64,000 nucleotides of DNA from Bacillus sp. FJAT-26390 (GCF_001682865.1 NZ_MAQX01000011.1:248614-312613); one strand, 5' to 3'. Shown: positions 8,666 to 17,234, numbered from the stretch's first letter. A program made the numbers and translations. Notes: generated by a model not told the origin, from the sequence alone.

Positions 8666-9571
8666 TTGGAAAAGCTCGATTCCAACTATCCCGGCATCCG
8701 TATGACAAAGTTCCGAGAGTGGTCGCCAAGCGTCCATTATGCGCAATTCCAGCGCATGCCGACCGGTGTCCTTCCGAGGCGCAGACTCTATGATTTCGAG
8801 CTGCTTTACGTATGCCAAGGCGAAGCCGCGACTACGATGCAAGGACAGCGCTATACCATTGAGGCCGGACAGCTTATCTTTTTGCCTTCCGGCGTTTATC
8901 ACCAAAATGAAGTCGTCTCTTCCTCTGACACTCGGTTTCTGGGCATTCATTTTGATTTCTTTGATGAGCTGGATATTCAGACCGAATCTGACATGGTAGT
9001 AAATGAAGCTTCCGTTCAGCCTCATAAGTTTTCGCTTGAGCCCTGTATCGAAGGTGTTGCACCGTTGTCCGATCATCCGGTATATACTCCGCCGCTCGTT
9101 TGCGTGCAGCTGATGGAGCAGCTTGTCCACGAGTTCACGATGCGCCCGCTCGGCTATGAGCTGGTCTGCAAGGCATTGATGCTCCAAATACTCACTCACT
9201 TGCTTCGATCTCCCCTATCGCGCACCTCCGGTCAAGCCTCCTTGCATGGCGGAAAGCTTGCTGAATTGATGGAACAGATCGAAGCCGCGCCTTCGTCCAA
9301 CTGGACCAATCGTACAATCGCTGAAAATATGAATTTGAGCATCGACCATACGGCCAAGCTGTTTAAACAAATCGCCGGCATGCCGCCGAGCGAATATGTG
9401 CAATCTATTCGCCACCGTGAAGCGAGAAGGCTGCTTCGAGAGTCGGATCAATCGATTGAGAACGTCGGCAGCCTCGTCGGCTATTCCGATATTCACTATT
9501 TCAGCCGGATCTTCCGCCGCCACGAGGGGATTTCCCCCCGTGAATACCGGAAGCTGTCAAAGATTTTATAG
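8666..9571 (+). CDS. AraC-family transcriptional regulator (TTG start)
   Basis: A 301-residue regulator with a cupin N-domain ('DFELLYVCQGEAATTMQGQRYTIEAGQLIFLPSGVYHQNE') and a C-terminal double HTH ('TIAENMNLSIDHTAKLFKQIAGMPPSEY', 'IENVGSLVGYSDIHYFSRIFRRHEGISPREY'). An in-frame TTG at 8645 exists, but the run GGAAGGGGG at about 8650-8658 is placed correctly for TTG at 8666. It is divergent from the isomerase/Gfo-Idh operon and completes the third of three similar modules in this stretch. Confidence 0.87.
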   Translation: MEKLDSNYPGIRMTKFREWSPSVHYAQFQRMPTGVLPRRRLYDFELLYVCQGEAATTMQGQRYTIEAGQLIFLPSGVYHQNEVVSSSDTRFLGIHFDFFDELDIQTESDMVVNEASVQPHKFSLEPCIEGVAPLSDHPVYTPPLVCVQLMEQLVHEFTMRPLGYELVCKALMLQILTHLLRSPLSRTSGQASLHGGKLAELMEQIEAAPSSNWTNRTIAENMNLSIDHTAKLFKQIAGMPPSEYVQSIRHREARRLLRESDQSIENVGSLVGYSDIHYFSRIFRRHEGISPREYRKLSKIL

Positions 9572-9599
9572 CCATTGTTCTATAGCAACACAAAAAAAA

Positions 9600-9642
9600 G
9601 AGGGTATCCTTCAAGGCTATTAACCTTAAAGGATACCCTCTT
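9600..9642. terminator. Bidirectional terminator
   Basis: Inverted repeat AGAGGGTATCCTT...AAGGATACCCTCTT, with an A-run before and a T-rich stretch after. It can end the AraC transcript on the + strand and the rpsN2/DUF3024 transcript on the - strand. Confidence 0.85.
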
Positions 9643-9716
9643 CATCTATGACAGCCGATCCTTTTCATGCTATGTTCAGAGCACGCCGGGCTACAGGGAG
9701 AGCTTCAAGCAGATGC

Positions 9717-10052
9717 TTACGACTTCCAGAAAAGTCCCGCTTGGTCGATCTCTACCTGCTCAAGCTGCCGCTCGAAATCTGCGCTTGGAGATATCATCTC
9801 AACAAATGTCCATCTATGATCGCCATTCTTCGCATACACTTTCCATTGCTTCGATTCCAAGCGGAATTGTACGATGTCAATGCGATCCCACTCGTTTCGT
9901 TTAGAAGTTGGCCTCTCCTCAGCTAACGTCAATTGATTATCGACGATTTCATGCCTAAGCCGAACGGACACCCGCAGATCCCCTGGTATCTTCTGGTCGA
10001 TATAGCCGCTCATAATCGAATCAATCCTTTTGACGGTAAAGGGATCAATCAT
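9717..10052 (-). CDS. DUF3024-family protein
   Basis: A 111-residue soluble protein matching the pattern of DUF3024: 'DPFTVKRIDSIMSGYIDQKIP', then 'VRLRHEIVDNQLTLAEERP', 'DIVQFRLESKQWKVYAKNGDHRW' and a short C-terminal tail. The function of the family is not known. The ribosome site GAGGTGA is eight bases from the ATG. It lies 39 bases downstream of the zinc-independent S14 gene in the same direction with no terminator between, so it may share the Zur-controlled promoter. Family call from memory of the family pattern. Confidence 0.75.
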   Translation of the reverse strand: MIDPFTVKRIDSIMSGYIDQKIPGDLRVSVRLRHEIVDNQLTLAEERPTSKRNEWDRIDIVQFRLESKQWKVYAKNGDHRWTFVEMISPSADFERQLEQVEIDQAGLFWKS

Positions 10053-10091
10053 ACTCTAAATCACCTCATCAAATCTGGTAACAGCCTGTCC

Positions 10092-10361
10092 CTACCAGCT
10101 GGCTTTCTTAACGCCGGGAATTTGGCCCGCATGCGCCAGCTCACGGAACTTAATCCGCGACACTTTAAATTTGTTTAAATAGCCGTGTGGGCGGCCCGTT
10201 AGCTCGCAGCGATTATGCAGGCGCGTAGCTGACGAATCTCGCGGCAGCTTCTGCAAAGCAGCGTAATCGCCCTTCTCCTTCAGCTCTCTTCTAAGATCCG
10301 CATATTTGGCGACAAGCGCTTGTCTCTTTTGTTCCATCACTACTTTTGATTTTTTAGCCAT
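10092..10361 (-). CDS. rpsN: 30S ribosomal protein S14, zinc-independent paralogue (RpsN2/YhzA type)
   Basis: An 89-residue S14 with the conserved C-terminal core ('[44 protein letters not shown]'). It is the long form without the CxxC...CxxC zinc ribbon; only one Cys remains. In B. subtilis this paralogue replaces the zinc-binding S14 when zinc is scarce and is repressed by Zur. A Zur-box-like sequence lies directly upstream (10379-10393), partly in front of the AGGAGG ribosome site, which supports the same control here. It is followed by a DUF3024 gene that may be co-transcribed. Confidence 0.95.
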   Translation of the reverse strand: MAKKSKVVMEQKRQALVAKYADLRRELKEKGDYAALQKLPRDSSATRLHNRCELTGRPHGYLNKFKVSRIKFRELAHAGQIPGVKKASW

Positions 10362-10378
10362 AATCTCAACCTCCTTAT

Positions 10379-10393
10379 TCGTAATAATTACTA
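10379..10393 (-). promoter_or_regulatory. Zur box upstream of rpsN2
   Basis: TCGTAATAATTACTA on the + strand matches the Bacillus Zur consensus TCGTAATNATTACGA at 13 of 14 defined positions. It lies 18 bases before the S14 start codon, a good position for repression. The box is seen; its function follows from the known B. subtilis rpsN2 regulation. Confidence 0.85.
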
Positions 10394-10552
10394 ATTAATA
10401 ATAACAGAAAACCTTCGCTTTGCAAAGTTGCTTTTCAATGCCATCAATAGGTTTGGATTCAGCTCTTAGAGCCGCATTTGGACAAACTCAAAAGATCTCC
10501 TTTATTTTGTCCATTGAGCACTCCCGTTTAATCGATTACGATTGATTATATC

Positions 10553-10571
10553 GATAATGATTATCATTATC
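10553..10571 (+). promoter_or_regulatory. Fur box upstream of the siderophore-binding lipoprotein gene
   Basis: GATAATGATTATCATTATC matches the classical 19-base Fur box (GATAATGATAATCATTATC) at 18 of 19 positions and is itself palindromic. It overlaps a weak promoter (TTGATT at 10542, CATTAT at 10565), so iron-loaded Fur would block transcription. Confidence 0.92.
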
Positions 10572-10599
10572 TCAAAACATTTTCCGGAGGAATCACAAC

Positions 10600-11592
10600 A
10601 TGCATCGAAGTACAAAAACAGCCGCTCTTTTGACTACATTCGCACTAATGGGGGCATTATTGCTAGCTTGCGGCAGCAACTCTACTAATACTGGCAATAC
10701 GGCAAGCCCTGCTGCCGAGGCGACGAAAGCGCCGGAGGCAACCGAGCAAGCTGCAGCGACTACGCGAACCTTTACCGATTGGACAAACCATAAGGTTGAA
10801 GTTTCCGTTAACCCGCAGCGCGTCATTTTCCATGGAGAAACGGCCGGAGACTTGCTTGCCCTTGGCGTTAAGCCTGTCGGGCTCATGAAGGATATGATTA
10901 AAGGCACCGTATTTGAGGAGCAGCTCCAAGACGCAGAGGATGTAGGTTTCCCTTTGAGCGTCGAGAAATCGTTGACCTTGCAGCCGGACCTGATTATTTT
11001 CTCAAATGCGGATGAGCAGCAATATGAAGCCATTTCCAAGGTTGCACCTACCGTAACCTTCAACTCCTTCGGTTCGCTTGAGGAGAGAATGCGCATTTTA
11101 GGCGATTTGTTAAATAAGAAAAAAGAGGCGGAGGATTGGCTCGCCGCACATGCGGAGAAAACGGCGGAAATGTGGAAGCAGCTTCACGAGAGCGGCATCA
11201 AGGAAGGCGAGACGGCTTCCGTATTTACGATCTATCCTGGGAACCGGTTGTTTATTATGGCGGGTACCGGTCTTCCGCAATTTTTGTATGAGCCGGGCGG
11301 CTTCAAGCCAACGCCTATCGTCCAAGATATCATTAATAAGGAGCAAGGCTTTGTTGAAATTTCCTCCGAGCTGCTGCCTGAATATGCGGCTGACCGCATT
11401 TTCATCCTGAATCCCGTTGATCCTAGCGCCCAGCAATCGACCAATGAGCTTATGAAAAGCGAGCTGTGGCTGAAGCTGCCTGCCGTGAAAAACGGCCAGG
11501 TGTACAATTTCGATCTGCTTAAAGCATCCAGTGACGCGACTTCAAGAGAATGGCTGTTAGAAGAGCTGCCCAAAGCGCTTATCCAAAAATAA
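10600..11592 (+). CDS. Iron-siderophore ABC transporter substrate-binding lipoprotein
   Basis: A 330-residue lipoprotein: signal peptide with lipobox 'ALLLACGS' (lipidated Cys24), a Ser/Thr/Ala-rich linker to about residue 55, then a class III periplasmic-binding fold ('RTFTDWTNHKVEVSVNPQRVIFHGETAGDLLALGVKPVG', 'QPDLIIFSNADEQQYEAISKVAPTVTFN') like FeuA/YfiY/FhuD. It would capture ferric siderophore at the outer membrane face and pass it to an FecCD-type permease. No permease or ATPase gene is nearby, so it must use a transporter encoded elsewhere. A near-perfect Fur box precedes it. Its mature domain closely resembles the C-terminal half of the next gene, suggesting duplication. Confidence 0.92.
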   Translation: MHRSTKTAALLTTFALMGALLLACGSNSTNTGNTASPAAEATKAPEATEQAAATTRTFTDWTNHKVEVSVNPQRVIFHGETAGDLLALGVKPVGLMKDMIKGTVFEEQLQDAEDVGFPLSVEKSLTLQPDLIIFSNADEQQYEAISKVAPTVTFNSFGSLEERMRILGDLLNKKKEAEDWLAAHAEKTAEMWKQLHESGIKEGETASVFTIYPGNRLFIMAGTGLPQFLYEPGGFKPTPIVQDIINKEQGFVEISSELLPEYAADRIFILNPVDPSAQQSTNELMKSELWLKLPAVKNGQVYNFDLLKASSDATSREWLLEELPKALIQK

Positions 11593-11676
11593 CAGCCTAT
11601 TATTGCTTGCTTAATTGGAAGGAGCTCTTCAACTTATGTTGATTAGCTTCTTCTTTTTGTCTATAATGAATTTAAT

Positions 11677-11691
11677 TGATAATTATTCTCA
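11677..11691 (+). promoter_or_regulatory. Fur box upstream of the Btr-like regulator
   Basis: TGATAATTATTCTCA fits the 7-1-7 Fur motif (TGATAATNATTATCA) with one mismatch and lies 22 bases before the start codon. Confidence 0.75.
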
Positions 11692-11712
11692 ATTAGAAAT
11701 GAGGCTACAGCC

Positions 11713-13329
11713 ATGTCTGAACCCATACATTCGTCTTTACCGCTTCGCTCCTTGGTCTTTCATTTTGAAGACATGAAGCTGCACAGCCATTCGGCAGGCT
11801 CCGTATTGGCGGAGCAAATAACATCCGGCTATATGCTTCTTATATTCAAAAGCGGCAGCGGCAGATTATTTACGGATAATCACAGCTCCCTTTTCTCGTC
11901 ATACAGCTCTTTCCTCCTCCCGCCAAAAACCGCCTATCAATTCGAGAGCTTGGATGACAACACTTTGGAATACCACACCATCTCCTTTCATGTTTTTTGT
12001 TTGGAAAAGGGTAAGCCTGCGCCATATGGCAAGCCGCTGTTCCCAAACAATCCTATGCTTCGTGTCTATCCGCTCGCACAGTGGATCGATTTGCTGGGCC
12101 AGCTGCATGCCGGCAATACGAACTTCGACAACATTGAAGCGTTTCGGCAGCAGTTGCACTTCCAGAAGCTTATTGGATTTTTGCTTGAGCATAATCTGCA
12201 AACCGATCATAAGGCAGGCTCCACTCAAACGGTTGAGCAGACGATTCAATATATGCAAAACCATTTCCAGGACAACATAACGGTCAAGCAGCTTGTCCAG
12301 ATGGCTGACGTTCCTTCGTGGCAGTTCACCTCCATCTTCAAGGAACTGACGGGCAAGAAGCCGCTTGATTATTTGACTGAGCTTCGGATTAACCGGTCCA
12401 AAGAATGGCTGATTCATACCGACAGCCCGCTTCGCGACATTGCAGAGCGTGTCGGCTTTACCGATGAGTATTATTTTAGCCGCCGCTTCCGTCTTATGAC
12501 CGGCTTCTCTCCAAGGCAATATGCGGTCTCGATGCGTCAAAACATGCTCGTTAAAGATTGGGACGGCCATGAGGTCAGCATCCCTGCGCAGCCTAACCGC
12601 ATCCTCTACTGCGGTGATTCGGTCGGTGATTTGAAGACGCTTGGCATTGAGCTTGTAGGCAGCCAAATGATGCATAGAGACGCCCCCTTTAATCCCGAAG
12701 AGGCCGCTTCTTTGGAGCCGGACTTAATTATTTGCGACCAATCCAATGAAAAGCTGTATGCAGAAATTTCCCAAATCGCCCCAACCCTCACCTATAACTC
12801 GCGAGGAACGCTTGAGGATCGGCTGCTTATGCTCGGCGAATGGTTGGGCAAAAAAAAAGAAGCCCAGCAATGGCTTCTTCATCACAATAACAATGCCTTA
12901 TTAATGTGGCAGCAGCTTCAGACGCTACTTCGTCCAAAGGAAACGGCTTCCGTCTTTGTTTATCACCGCGGCAAACGATTGTTTGTGATGGGCAATATCG
13001 GCTTATCCTCGGTGCTTTACCATCCCGACGGCTTCCGTCCCGCAGGCAAGGTGCAGGACGTCTTGAAGTCAGGCCGGCTATACAAGGAAATAACGGAGAA
13101 GACCCTTAATCAATACGCCGGAGATCGCGTATTCATGATGCTGCCCAAGAGTCCCGACTCAAGAGCGGCTATGGAGGAATTGATTCGCAGCCCGATTTGG
13201 AGAAGTCTTCCCGCCGTCAAAAACGGTTACAGCTACGTGCTTGATGAGCTTGATTGGAACCAAGAAGACGCTTCCTCCCGAGACAAGCTGCTGTCGCTGC
13301 TCCCCGAGCTGCTGAACCAAACCTCCTAA
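11713..13329 (+). CDS. Btr-like AraC regulator fused to a siderophore-binding domain
   Basis: A 538-residue cytoplasmic protein of three parts: an N-terminal cupin-like domain (about 1-165), an AraC DNA-binding domain with two HTH motifs (about 190-275; 'VKQLVQMADVPSWQFTSIFKE', 'LRDIAERVGFTDEYYFSRRFRLMTGFSPRQY') and a class III substrate-binding domain (about 281-538; 'KDWDGHEVSIPAQPNRILYCGDSVGDLKTLGIELVG'). This is the architecture of B. subtilis Btr, which senses Fe-bacillibactin and activates feuABC. The binding domain is clearly paralogous to the neighbouring lipoprotein ('SLPAVKNGYSYVLDE' against 'KLPAVKNGQVYNFDL'). It is likely to activate the upstream gene when the ferric siderophore enters the cell, and is itself Fur-controlled. 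Confidence 0.92.
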   Translation: MSEPIHSSLPLRSLVFHFEDMKLHSHSAGSVLAEQITSGYMLLIFKSGSGRLFTDNHSSLFSSYSSFLLPPKTAYQFESLDDNTLEYHTISFHVFCLEKGKPAPYGKPLFPNNPMLRVYPLAQWIDLLGQLHAGNTNFDNIEAFRQQLHFQKLIGFLLEHNLQTDHKAGSTQTVEQTIQYMQNHFQDNITVKQLVQMADVPSWQFTSIFKELTGKKPLDYLTELRINRSKEWLIHTDSPLRDIAERVGFTDEYYFSRRFRLMTGFSPRQYAVSMRQNMLVKDWDGHEVSIPAQPNRILYCGDSVGDLKTLGIELVGSQMMHRDAPFNPEEAASLEPDLIICDQSNEKLYAEISQIAPTLTYNSRGTLEDRLLMLGEWLGKKKEAQQWLLHHNNNALLMWQQLQTLLRPKETASVFVYHRGKRLFVMGNIGLSSVLYHPDGFRPAGKVQDVLKSGRLYKEITEKTLNQYAGDRVFMMLPKSPDSRAAMEELIRSPIWRSLPAVKNGYSYVLDELDWNQEDASSRDKLLSLLPELLNQTS

Positions 13330-13333
13330 ATGA

Positions 13334-15049
13334 TTATGCGCCGAATTGGGCTTGATGCAGACGGCTATATGATCCGCGCATTTGCATCAGTTCGTCATGC
13401 TTGCCCTGCTCGGCAATCCCTTGCTCCGCTACCACAACAATGCGGTCAGCATTTTTGATCGTTGCAAGCCGGTGGGCAATGACAAGCGTCGTACGGCCGC
13501 GAGACAGCTCGGCAAGCGCAAGCTGGATCGCAGCTTCTGTCTCCGTATCAAGCGCAGAGGTCGCCTCGTCCAAAATAAGAATCGGCGGGTTTTTCAAAAA
13601 CATGCGGGCAATCGAGAGGCGCTGCTTCTGTCCGCCAGAGAGCTTGACGCCCCGCTCGCCAATGAACGTATCCAGCCCTTCCGGCTGCGATAGGACGAGC
13701 TCCTCCAGCTGCGCTTGGCGAGCAGCTTGCATAATCTCCTCCTCCGATGCCCCAAGCTTGCCATATGCAATATTTTCTCTAATCGTTCCGTCAAAGAGAA
13801 AAACATCCTGCTGCACAATTCCAATGTTCGCGCGCAGCGACTCCAGCGTCATCCGGCGCAAATCCACATTGTCGATCGTAATCGATCCTTCATCTACATC
13901 ATAGAAGCGCGGCAGCAAGCTGCAAAGCGTCGTTTTGCCGGCTCCGGATGGACCAACAAGCGCCACCGTTTCACCTGCGCGTACGGTCAGGTTCAGTCCT
14001 TGCAGCACCTTCTCTTTATTCTCGTAACCAAACGTTACGTTATTAAAATGAATATCCCCTTTAAGGCTGCTCATTCGTTTCGCATCCGGCGCATCGTCGA
14101 TATCAGGCGCTGTCTCCAGCAGTTCCAAATAACGTTTAAAGCCGGCAATCCCTTTCGGATACGTTTCGATAACGGAATTGATTTGATTGATCGGGCTTAG
14201 AAACACGTTCGACAGCATAACGAATGCGATAAATTCGCCGTAGCTCATATCGCCTTGAATGACAAACCACGTGCCGCAGACGAGCACAAACAACGAGATT
14301 AGCTTCATTAGAATAAAACTGATTGAAGAGTTCCATGCCATAACGCGGTAAGCTACAAGCTTCGTCAAGCGGAAACGGCCGTTATTTTCAGCAAAACGCT
14401 TCATCTCATGCTTTTCATTTGCGAACGCTTGAACAACGCGGATGCCGCTAACGTTATTTTCAACACGCGCGTTGTAATCGGCAATATCAGAGAACATGCG
14501 ATTAAAGGCAGCCGACATTTTACGGCTGAAATGTAATGACAAATAAATCATAAGCGGAATAATGACAAAGGTCATTAAAGCAAGCTGCCAATTGATGCTC
14601 AGCATAATCGCGAACGCCCCGGTCAGCGTCATCAAGGCAATGAACAAATCCTCGGGACCATGATGGGCGATTTCGCCAATATCCATGAGGTCATTCGTCA
14701 TTCGGGAAACCAGATGGCCGGTCTTATTGTTATCGAAGAAACGGAAGCTTAGCTTCTGCACCCGGTCGAACAGCTGCTTGCGCATATCGGATTCAATATT
14801 GATCCCAAGCTTATGCCCCCAATAGGTAACGACATAATGCAGTGCGGCACTAAATACATAAATGCCCAAGAGTCCGATGCAGGCATACAAAATCCACTTC
14901 CAGTTGCCGCTTGGCAGCAAATCGTCCACGACACGGTTCACCGCAAGCGGAAAAGCAAGCTCCAGCAAGGCAGCCAATATGGCGCATGAAAAATCCAAAA
15001 TAAATAGCTTCTTATAAGGCTTGTAATAAGCAAAAAAACGACGCAGCAT
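13334..15049 (-). CDS. ABC exporter half-transporter (membrane domain plus ATPase)
   Basis: With the start at 15049 (MLRRFFAYYKPYKK, preceded by GGAAGGAAG) the protein has 571 residues. An upstream open extension to 15301 is not supported. Residues about 15-300 hold six membrane helices of the type I exporter fold, and the C-terminal half is an ABC ATPase with Walker A 'GPSGAGKTT', Q-loop 'VQQDVFLFDGTIRENI', signature 'LSGGQKQR', Walker B 'ILILDEATSALD' and H-loop 'VIAHRLAT'. It should act as a homodimer. It is convergent with the Btr-like gene, and a Fur-box-like sequence in its promoter suggests a role in iron starvation, for example siderophore or haem-related export. The substrate is inferred only. 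Confidence 0.9.
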   Translation of the reverse strand: MLRRFFAYYKPYKKLFILDFSCAILAALLELAFPLAVNRVVDDLLPSGNWKWILYACIGLLGIYVFSAALHYVVTYWGHKLGINIESDMRKQLFDRVQKLSFRFFDNNKTGHLVSRMTNDLMDIGEIAHHGPEDLFIALMTLTGAFAIMLSINWQLALMTFVIIPLMIYLSLHFSRKMSAAFNRMFSDIADYNARVENNVSGIRVVQAFANEKHEMKRFAENNGRFRLTKLVAYRVMAWNSSISFILMKLISLFVLVCGTWFVIQGDMSYGEFIAFVMLSNVFLSPINQINSVIETYPKGIAGFKRYLELLETAPDIDDAPDAKRMSSLKGDIHFNNVTFGYENKEKVLQGLNLTVRAGETVALVGPSGAGKTTLCSLLPRFYDVDEGSITIDNVDLRRMTLESLRANIGIVQQDVFLFDGTIRENIAYGKLGASEEEIMQAARQAQLEELVLSQPEGLDTFIGERGVKLSGGQKQRLSIARMFLKNPPILILDEATSALDTETEAAIQLALAELSRGRTTLVIAHRLATIKNADRIVVVAEQGIAEQGKHDELMQMRGSYSRLHQAQFGA

Positions 15050-15089
15050 ACTCAGCTTCCTTCCTATCCAATCAATTGTATATGCGTAA

Positions 15090-15104
15090 TGAAAATCGTT
15101 ATCA
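15090..15104 (-). promoter_or_regulatory. Putative Fur box upstream of the ABC exporter
   Basis: On the - strand the sequence reads TGATAACGATTTTCA, the 7-1-7 Fur pattern with two mismatches, about 40 bases before the chosen start. Two neighbouring genes have better Fur boxes, which strengthens this weaker one. Confidence 0.6.
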
Positions 15105-15306
15105 TTTACAGCCATCTTATCGTAAAACAAAAGCCTAATAAGAAACAATGGACAAACGCGAGCATTTTTTTGTACAAAATGAAGCTTTCCACCAAAAAGC
15201 CGTCGATGTCCTGATTTTGTAGAAGGGATGTCCTTTTCTCGCAATTTCATGGCTAGTAGAGCTGTGCTAAAGTAAAAGCAATACAATGAAAAGAGGGACA
15301 TATACG

Positions 15307-16386
15307 ATGGCGAGAACGATCCGAATTGGAATTATAGGAAGCGGCGGCATTGCAAGGGCGCATGCTTCAGCTTATAAGAAAATGCCCCATGTTGAAATCG
15401 TCGCGGTAGCAGACAGCTTGGCAGGGAGAGCGCAAGCCTTCATCGAGCAAGAAGAGCTTATTCATGCAACCGCATTCGAAGATCACAGGAAGCTGCTTGA
15501 GCTTGATATTGACGGCGTCAGCATCTGTACGCCTAACTTCGCTCATCACGAGACGTCCGTAAACGCATTAAATGCAGGCAAACATGTATTGGTTGAAAAG
15601 CCAATGTCCGTCACGCTTCAGCAATCCATCGATATGGTTCAGGCTGCTGAGCGCAGCGGCAAAATGTTGACCGTAGGCTTCCAGCCAAGGTACGACCCCA
15701 ACATGTCGCTCATTCAAGATATCGTGCAATCAGGAAAGCTTGGCAACGTTTATTTTATAGAAACAGGCGGCGGCAGACGCCGCGGCATGCCTGGCGGCAC
15801 GTTTATCCGGCAAGAGCTGGCTGGCGCAGGCGCTATGGCCGATATCGGCTGTTATTCGCTTGATATGGCGCTTAACGCGCTTGGTTATCCGAAGCCGCTT
15901 ACCGTATCGGCTTATACATCCAATCATTTTGGAACAAACCCGAAATACCATAGAGAAGCCGCTAATTTTGACGTGGAAGACTTTGGCGTTGCGATGGTTC
16001 GCCTTGAAGGCGATATCGTGCTGAATTACAAAATCAGCTGGGCTATGCACATGGATACGCTCGGAGCTACGATGTTTCTCGGAACCGACGGCGGACTAAA
16101 GGTTACGCCGGCCGGCACCGGCCCTTGGAGCGGCGTATGGGATGGCAGCGTGGGCAGCATGACGCTATATCATGATGTCGCCAACCAGCATATTGAATCG
16201 ACCATTCCGGTTATCCAGCACGGCCTTAATCTGTTCGACGAGAAGGTTAAGGACTTTGTCGCTGCGATTGCGGATAATCGCCCGGCTCCCATTCCGGGTG
16301 CGGAAATTTTGTATAACCAAGCGATTATCGACGGCGTACTCCGCTCCGCAGCAAGCAAGCGCGAGGTAACGATCGAATTGCCTTAA
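15307..16386 (+). CDS. Gfo/Idh/MocA-family oxidoreductase
   Basis: A 359-residue protein from the preferred ATG at 15307 (AGAGGGA ribosome site); an ATG seven codons upstream lacks a site. Rossmann motif 'RIGIIGSGGIARAHASAYKK', family motif 'HVLVEKPMSV' with the catalytic-site Lys, and 'AGAMADIGCYSLDMALNALG' in the C-terminal domain. It is a soluble NAD(P)-dependent sugar or cyclitol dehydrogenase of unknown substrate. It stands alone, with its own terminator at 16408-16440, and is divergent from the ABC exporter. Confidence 0.87.
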   Translation: MARTIRIGIIGSGGIARAHASAYKKMPHVEIVAVADSLAGRAQAFIEQEELIHATAFEDHRKLLELDIDGVSICTPNFAHHETSVNALNAGKHVLVEKPMSVTLQQSIDMVQAAERSGKMLTVGFQPRYDPNMSLIQDIVQSGKLGNVYFIETGGGRRRGMPGGTFIRQELAGAGAMADIGCYSLDMALNALGYPKPLTVSAYTSNHFGTNPKYHREAANFDVEDFGVAMVRLEGDIVLNYKISWAMHMDTLGATMFLGTDGGLKVTPAGTGPWSGVWDGSVGSMTLYHDVANQHIESTIPVIQHGLNLFDEKVKDFVAAIADNRPAPIPGAEILYNQAIIDGVLRSAASKREVTIELP

Positions 16387-16407
16387 GTAACGGGTTTCAA
16401 AATAATG

Positions 16408-16440
16408 GCGGTGCAAGATTTAATCTTGCCCGTCTTTTTT
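16408..16440 (+). terminator. Terminator after the Gfo/Idh gene
   Basis: CGGTGCAAGAT / ATCTTGCCCG hairpin with one bulge, followed by CTTTTTTT. Confidence 0.8.
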
Positions 16441-16504
16441 TGTATGCCCAAGGCCATTTATCCATACATTAGTTAATTCCTTTTTTATGAAAGGAGTCCA
16501 GCCT

Positions 16505-17173
16505 ATGTACGGTAACCCCAGCTATTATGCGGCTTCCCCCATTCCTCACAGAAGTCTGCCCACCATTGACGTTATAGGAGAAGCAACAACTGCAGCCGCT
16601 CCAGATCGCGCCTTAATCATACTCGGAGCCATGACAGAAGGAACGGTGCTGCAATCGGTCCAATCCGATAATGCGCAAATCAGCACGGACATCATCCATT
16701 CCCTAGAACAACTAAATATCCCACGCGACCAAATTCAAACAAACGATTATCGAATCGAAATGCAATATGATTTTCCGGATGGCCAACAAGTCTTTAAAGG
16801 CTATAAAGTAACCCACCTTCTGCAAATTACGGTCGATCAAGTCGATCAGACGGGCATCGTTGTTGATACAGCCGTATCTCACGGCGCCAACATCGTTTCG
16901 TCCATTCAATTTTCGTTGCAGCATAAAGAACAGCATGAAAATCAGGCTTTATCGCTTGCCGTCCAAAACGCCCGGCTTAAAGCGGTTGCGATCGCGAATA
17001 CACTTGGCGTCTCCATCGCTCCTGTCCCAAGCAAAGTCCAAGAGCTATCTCCTTCATCAGTGCCAGTCCCTTTGCAAAGGGCTTTTGCCGCAGAGGCTGC
17101 GGTGACGCCAATCGAGCCTGGACAGCTGACAATCAATGCTGCGGTTCGTGTATGGTATTTGCTAATTCAATAA
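16505..17173 (+). CDS. SIMPL-domain (DUF541) protein
   Basis: A 222-residue protein. The start at 16505 follows AAAGGAGT; an in-frame ATG six codons upstream has no site. The core is the SIMPL/DUF541 fold, recognised by 'TIDVIGEATTAAAPDRALIILGAMTEG', 'QIQTNDYRIEMQYDF', 'GYKVTHLLQITVDQVDQTGIVVDTAVSHGANIVSSIQF' and the long helix 'ALSLAVQNARLKAVAIANTLGV'. Many members are secreted or membrane anchored and form rings, but no signal peptide is visible here, so it is probably cytosolic. The family's function is poorly known. It is monocistronic with a terminator behind it. Confidence 0.85.
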   Translation: MYGNPSYYAASPIPHRSLPTIDVIGEATTAAAPDRALIILGAMTEGTVLQSVQSDNAQISTDIIHSLEQLNIPRDQIQTNDYRIEMQYDFPDGQQVFKGYKVTHLLQITVDQVDQTGIVVDTAVSHGANIVSSIQFSLQHKEQHENQALSLAVQNARLKAVAIANTLGVSIAPVPSKVQELSPSSVPVPLQRAFAAEAAVTPIEPGQLTINAAVRVWYLLIQ

Positions 17174-17188
17174 GACCGGCACACAAAA

Positions 17189-17216
17189 AAAAGCCGTTCC
17201 GGAAAGGAACGGCTTG
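17189..17216. terminator. Bidirectional terminator
   Basis: AAGCCGTTCC-ggaaa-GGAACGGCTT hairpin with an A-run upstream. It lies between the SIMPL gene and the small leftward gene at 17235. Confidence 0.8.
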
Positions 17217-17234
17217 ATCAGACCGTGCTGCGTA

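Noticed and set aside
10489..10522. TGGACAAA...TTTGTCCA inverted repeat between rpsN2 and the Fur-controlled lipoprotein gene
   Set aside because: Short arms and a long loop with no T-run; could be chance. No role proposed.
15050..15301. An 84-residue N-terminal extension of the ABC exporter
   Set aside because: It overlaps the promoter region and a Fur-like box, has no ribosome site, and exporters of this type begin near MLRRFF at 15049.
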